Assembly (NCBI GenBank): GCA_947584595.1
Contig: CANPWP010000006.1
Location: 1 to 64,000, forward strand
DNA length: 64,000 nt
Reading direction: 5' to 3'
Source: an uncultured Clostridia bacterium
GTDB lineage: Bacteria; Bacillota; Clostridia; Oscillospirales; Acutalibacteraceae
Part shown: one piece after another, positions 59,790-64,000 of the stretch
How positions within the stretch are numbered: the first letter of the stretch is position 1
Layout of the letters: each line of letters starts with the position of its first letter
The notes under the pieces: model-generated
Seen by the model: the letters and a program-made list of their open reading frames with translations, nothing else
Database searches by the model: none
Told to the model about the DNA's origin: nothing
Program-made: the position numbers and the translations under genes

Positions 59790-59850
59790 AAAATTAGTTA
59801 ATCGACATACCGTAATACAAAGGTACTGCCTCTGCACTTAACAAAGTTAA

Positions 59851-61074
59851 TTACTTAATAAGACCTTTTTTAGCCCTTACCTTGATTGGCAGTCCAAACA
59901 GGTTGATAAATCCTGCGCTGTCGTTCTGGTCGTAAACATCGTCCTCATCAAATGTTGCGATTTCTTCATCGTATAATGAGTATGGGCTTGTTACGCCTGC
60001 GTCAATAATGTTGCCTTTATAAAGTTTGAGCTTAACATCACCTGTTACGTACTCCTGAGTTGAGTCAACAAATGCTGACATAGCCTCACGCAAAGGCGTA
60101 AACCATTTGCCGTCGTATACTAAATCTGCAAAAGCATTTGAAAGGTTCATCTTGTAGTGCTGAGTATCTTTATCAAGACAGATTTCTTCCAGCTTGCTGT
60201 GAGCCGCATAAAGAATTGCACCGCCCGGAGTTTCATAAACACCGCGGGATTTCATACCAACAAGACGGTTTTCTACCATATCGACAAGACCAATACCGTT
60301 TTTGCCGCCAAGCTCATTAAGTTTAGTAACGATTTCAACACCGCCCATTTTAACGCCGTCAACTGCAACGGGAATACCCTTTTCAAAGCTGATTGTTACA
60401 TAAGTAGGCTCATCGGGTGCCTGTTCTGGAGAAACTCCCATTTCAAGAAAGCCCTCCTTGTTGTACATAGGTTCGTTAGCAGGGTTTTCAAGGTCAAGAC
60501 CTTCGTGGCTTAAATGCCAGATGTTTTTATCTTTACTGTAATTTGTTTCTTTGTTAATTTTCAGAGGAATATTCATTTTTTCTGCATATTCAATCTCTTC
60601 TTCACGAGATTTAAACTCCCATGTTCTCCAAGGAGCAATAATTTTCATATCGGGAGCATATGCTTTAATTGCAAGTTCAAAACGCACCTGATCGTTTCCT
60701 TTACCTGTACAGCCGTGGCAAATTGCGTCAGCACCTTCCTTTTTTGCAATTTCTACAATTCTCTTTGCAATAATCGGTCTTGCAAATGAAGTACCCAAAA
60801 GATATTTGCCCTCATATTTTGCACCTGCTTTAAGTGTAGGCCAAACATAATCTTCAATAAATTCTTTGTTTAAATCTTCGATGTAAAGCTTTGAAGCACC
60901 TGTTTTAAGAGCCTTTTCTTCAAGACCCTCAAGCTCAGACGCCTGTCCTACGTTACCTGAAACTGCAACAACTTCACAGTTATCATAATTTTCTTTAAGC
61001 CAAGGAATAATAATAGAAGTATCAAGTCCGCCTGAATATGCTAAAACTACTTTTTTAATTTTATTGTCTGCCAT
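59851..61074 (-). CDS. argG: Argininosuccinate synthase
   Basis: [51 protein letters not shown]. Confidence 0.96.
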   Translation of the reverse strand: MADNKIKKVVLAYSGGLDTSIIIPWLKENYDNCEVVAVSGNVGQASELEGLEEKALKTGASKLYIEDLNKEFIEDYVWPTLKAGAKYEGKYLLGTSFARPIIAKRIVEIAKKEGADAICHGCTGKGNDQVRFELAIKAYAPDMKIIAPWRTWEFKSREEEIEYAEKMNIPLKINKETNYSKDKNIWHLSHEGLDLENPANEPMYNKEGFLEMGVSPEQAPDEPTYVTISFEKGIPVAVDGVKMGGVEIVTKLNELGGKNGIGLVDMVENRLVGMKSRGVYETPGGAILYAAHSKLEEICLDKDTQHYKMNLSNAFADLVYDGKWFTPLREAMSAFVDSTQEYVTGDVKLKLYKGNIIDAGVTSPYSLYDEEIATFDEDDVYDQNDSAGFINLFGLPIKVRAKKGLIK

Positions 61075-61150
61075 AGTAAAGCCTCCAAAGTAATGATTTT
61101 ATTTGTTACAATCAATATTATACACGCTCTATGCAAAAAATCAAGTAGTT

Positions 61151-61168
61151 TTTGCATAAATATTCAAA
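61151..61168. promoter_or_regulatory. ARG-box-like site 1
   Basis: TTTGCATAAATATTCAAA (reverse TTTGAATATTTATGCAAA). Confidence 0.45.
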
Positions 61169-61300
61169 AAATTTTTAAGTTTTTTCAATTTATATTTGCA
61201 AAACAATTATAAATGCCGCAATTTTACTTGGTATTCAGATAATTGTTAAGGTTTTATAAATGTATATTTTTGTGTATAATTTGTATATTTTTTAATTTGC

Positions 61301-61318
61301 ATTGAATAATATACATTT
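61301..61318. promoter_or_regulatory. ARG-box-like site 2
   Basis: ATTGAATAATATACATTT. Confidence 0.45.
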
Positions 61319-61374
61319 TTATGTTAATATGTTTTTAATGAACCACTATATATTGTGTGAAAGGATGAAATTTT

Positions 61375-61881
61375 ATGTCATTTATTGAAATCAAATCGGA
61401 AGAAATTGCAGAAAACCCCTTTAAGCTCATAGGCAAGGATTGGGCGCTTGTTACCGCAGGCGATAATGAAAAACTCAACACAATGACCATAAGCTGGGGC
61501 GGAGTGGGAATTATGTGGGGAAAGCCTGTTGCCTTTACGTTTATCCGCCCACAAAGATATACAATGGAGTTTGTGCAGAAAGAGGACTGCTACACAATGT
61601 CTTTCTTTGATGAAAAATACAGAAAAGCTCTTAATTTTTGCGGAACAAAAAGCGGAAGAGATTATGACAAGGTCAAGGAAACGGGGCTTACTCCTGCATT
61701 TACAGATGACGGCACACCTTATTTTGAAGAAGCTAAGCTTGTGCTTGTCTGCAAAAAAATGTATGCTCAGGATTTAAACGCAGACAGCATTATTATAAAG
61801 CCTGATGTAGAAAAGTGGTACAACAATGATTACCACAAAATGTTTATAAGCGAAATCACAAAAGTTCTTATCAGAAAATAA
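61375..61881 (+). CDS. Flavin reductase-family protein
   Basis: NTMTISWGGVGIMWGKPVAFTFIRPQRYTMEFVQKEDCYTMSFF. Confidence 0.88.
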   Translation: MSFIEIKSEEIAENPFKLIGKDWALVTAGDNEKLNTMTISWGGVGIMWGKPVAFTFIRPQRYTMEFVQKEDCYTMSFFDEKYRKALNFCGTKSGRDYDKVKETGLTPAFTDDGTPYFEEAKLVLVCKKMYAQDLNADSIIIKPDVEKWYNNDYHKMFISEITKVLIRK

Positions 61882-61890
61882 GCCAAACGA

Positions 61891-61916
61891 AAACTCCCTT
61901 TAATGAGGGAGTTTTC
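61891..61916. terminator. Bidirectional terminator
   Basis: AAACTCCCTttaatgAGGGAGTTT. Confidence 0.7.
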
Positions 61917-62788
61917 TAATTTTTATTACTGTTTTCTTTATCATTATTTTCTGTTTGTTCAATGTTTTCTTTTACCTTTGATTTTCTGCCTAAATGGTAT
62001 AGAACTCCGCAGATTATAACAAGTACAATTATAATCATTGCACCTGAAAGAAAAATTTTTAATGTATTGTCCTTTTCATAAACTTTTAATATGTTGCCGT
62101 CTTCATCATATTGATTGGCATCATCATTCTGAGAATTTATAAACTCGTTATCTCCGTAATCCTGAAAATCACCGTATTCATCGGAGTTTCCAAATTGTTC
62201 ATCTATTGAATTTGAGTTTTCTGAATTTCCGTTTTCTAATGCATTGCCGGTTCTATTTGAATTATTATCGTTTCTTCCTAAAGAATTGTTGTTTGAGTCA
62301 TCTTCATAGTCCGGTGCATTGCCAAGATATTTAATTAAACATTTTCCGCCCGCTGCATTTACACTTTTTACTTTGCTGTTTACACAATCGGAAACAGAAA
62401 ATTTTATTTCCTGATTTTTGCTCATATTTTCGGCTTTAAAGCTCACTGTAAAAAGCTGTTGGCTGTTTGATAAATCAACGCCTTTTTCATTAAGAAAAAT
62501 TAAGGTTAATTTGCCGTTTACTTCTGCTTGTTTCACAATTGAATTTTCGTTCGTAACATTAATTTTTCTGAATTCAATTGCGTTTGTATCATACTCGAAA
62601 ACAAATTTAACTGCCGACAGAGTTTCATTACCGTTTCCGCTGATGGGAATTGAGAAAATTCTGTTATTTTTTGTGCTTGAATTGCCTGCATTAAATTTGA
62701 TACTTTCTGCGGCATAAGAAGAAAAGACAGAACAGCAAAGCAAGATTACCGCAACTAAAACCAATAAAATTTTTGAAAGTTTTTTCAT
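61916..62788 (-). CDS. Secreted cohesin-domain-like protein with disordered linker and C-terminal TM anchor
   Basis: Signal peptide; LSAVKFVFEYDTNAIEFRKINVTNENS...LFTVSFKAENMSKNQEIKFSVSD; Asn/Asp-rich linker; TM then KSKVKENIEQ. Confidence 0.7.
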   Translation of the reverse strand: MKKLSKILLVLVAVILLCCSVFSSYAAESIKFNAGNSSTKNNRIFSIPISGNGNETLSAVKFVFEYDTNAIEFRKINVTNENSIVKQAEVNGKLTLIFLNEKGVDLSNSQQLFTVSFKAENMSKNQEIKFSVSDCVNSKVKSVNAAGGKCLIKYLGNAPDYEDDSNNNSLGRNDNNSNRTGNALENGNSENSNSIDEQFGNSDEYGDFQDYGDNEFINSQNDDANQYDEDGNILKVYEKDNTLKIFLSGAMIIIVLVIICGVLYHLGRKSKVKENIEQTENNDKENSNKN

Positions 62789-63552
62789 TATATTACAAAT
62801 CCGCCGTTTACTCCAAGAATTTGACCTGTGATAAATTCAGCCCTTGATGACGCAAGAAAAACCGCTGCGTCTGCAATATTTTTAGGAGTTCCTAATTTTT
62901 GCAAAGGCGTTTCATTTTTTAGGTCGTTTATCGTCTGCTCGTCAAAGGACGACATCATATCTGTCATAATAACACCGGGCGCTATACAGTTTACCCTTAT
63001 TCCGCTGGGGGCAACCTCTTTTGCCAAAGCCTTTGTAAGACCGATAACACCTGCTTTTGCAGTGCTGTAATGAACCTCGCAGGAAGCACCCGTCTGACCC
63101 CACATTGAACTTATATTGATAATTACGCCGCTTTTTTTGCTGACCATATAGGGGAGTGCCGATTTACAGCAATAAAACATACTGTCAAGATTTATTGACA
63201 TTGTATTTTTCCAATCCTCAGGTGATAAATCTGTAAACAGCTTCTGAGAAGAAATGCCCGCATTATTTACAAGCACATCAACACCGCCCAAGCTGTCATT
63301 AACCGTATTAAACATTTCCTGAACCTGAGTATAGTCTGAAACGTCACACTTTATGGCAAGAGCAGGAACCTTATAGCTGTCTAAAATAATTTTAGCAAGG
63401 TTTTCGGCTTTAACTTTGCTGTTGTTGTAATTTATAACAACAGCAAAGCCCTGCTGAGCAAATGCAACGGCAATTGAAGCACCTATTCCCCTTGAAGCTC
63501 CCGTAACCAAAACAGTTTTCATAACATCACCCGTAGATTTATTATTAAACAA
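62788..63552 (-). CDS. Short-chain dehydrogenase/reductase (FabG/YmfI-like)
   Basis: VTGASRGIGASIAVAFAQQGF, VNNAG, YSTAKAGVIGLTKALAKE. Confidence 0.92.
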   Translation of the reverse strand: MFNNKSTGDVMKTVLVTGASRGIGASIAVAFAQQGFAVVINYNNSKVKAENLAKIILDSYKVPALAIKCDVSDYTQVQEMFNTVNDSLGGVDVLVNNAGISSQKLFTDLSPEDWKNTMSINLDSMFYCCKSALPYMVSKKSGVIINISSMWGQTGASCEVHYSTAKAGVIGLTKALAKEVAPSGIRVNCIAPGVIMTDMMSSFDEQTINDLKNETPLQKLGTPKNIADAAVFLASSRAEFITGQILGVNGGFVI

Positions 63553-63805
63553 TTATATCATTGTTTTTATAATTAGAAAAGAGGTACAGGCAATATTTTT
63601 AATTGTAATAGCAGTCAAAATTCCATTTCTGCGGATTGCTTTCAATGTATTCCCATATTTCAAGGTAGTCCTTTTCTCCCCGTATAATATGGTCATAATA
63701 TGACCGTTGCCAGATTTGACCCATAGACATATTATTTTGTTTACATATTTTCAACCATTTTGTTGAAACCAAGGATTTATACTTTCCAACAATTTGTGGA
63801 ACAGA

Positions 63806-63831
63806 GTAGGGGCAACCCTTGCAGTTGTCCG
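63806..63831 (+). repeat. 26-bp REP-like hairpin, copy c (inside the transposase frame)
   Basis: GTAGGGGCAACCCTTGCAGTTGTCCG. Confidence 0.8.
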
Positions 63832-63970
63832 CAAAACCGTAATCCACTTTAATTATCATATGTATGTGATTTGGCATAATTACATATTTATCTAAAATGA
63901 TTTTATCTTTAGTATTGATTAAAGATAAACATTCTAATGCTATTTTTCCCAACGGCGTATATTTAATTTT

Positions 63971-63996
63971 CGGGAGACCGCAAGGGTCTCCCCTAC
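63971..63996 (-). repeat. 26-bp REP-like hairpin, copy d (in the transposase frame, inverted relative to copy c)
   Basis: Minus strand GTAGGGGAGACCCTTGCGGTCTCCCG. Confidence 0.8.
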
Positions 63997-64000
63997 AAAT

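Larger units (their letters stand above)
63599..64000 (-). mobile_element. RAYT-like Y1 transposase (IS200/REP-associated), 5' end beyond window
   Basis: PKIKYTPLGKIALECLSL...LDKYVIMPNHIHMIIKV (HxH)...SVPQIVGKYKSLVSTKW...QIWQRSYYDHIIRGEKDYLEIWEYIESNPQKW; frame stays open to the window edge. Confidence 0.85.

Overview
64 kb of a low-GC Firmicutes (Clostridia, probably Oscillospiraceae/Ruminococcaceae-like) chromosome. Most of it is ordinary core genome: ddl-murF, zapA/U32 peptidase, mreBCD-PBP2-minD-mgsA, hisS-aspS, gdhA, pyk-aroK, a partial his operon, rimP-nusA-ylxR-ylxQ-infB-rbfA-nrnA-truB, a feo iron locus and a complete argGHCJB-(GNAT)-DF cluster. About 0.1-3.8 kb is a decayed integrative-element remnant. 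It holds a broken SLOG/DUF1273-like gene, an amber-interrupted ORF, an ImmA/IrrE metallopeptidase split by a 1-nt frameshift, XRE regulators and an IS3-type transposase fragment; several of these are not visible as intact ORFs in the supplied track. The non-coding fraction is the most unusual part. It contains (i) 26-bp hairpins of consensus GTAGGGG..CCCG with compensatory stem changes and a RAYT-like Y1 transposase frame carrying two copies of them; (ii) a modular family of nested-hairpin repeats (CTCCCTCTGACGAGGGAG / GGCTCCCCTTAAGGGGAGC and others) forming mosaic elements and a 427-451 bp tandem array around three XRE genes; (iii) a 65-bp paired element beside infB and feoB; (iv) an interleaved A-B-A'-B' inverted-repeat module bracketed by 27-bp direct repeats upstream of hisC; and (v) three near-identical palindromes around the feo genes. 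The best protein-level candidate for an uncharacterised system is the GGGtGRT-protein / NifU-like scaffold gene pair at 30.1-31.8 kb. No CRISPR array, rRNA or classical defence locus was seen. All assignments come from reading the sequence without database searches.
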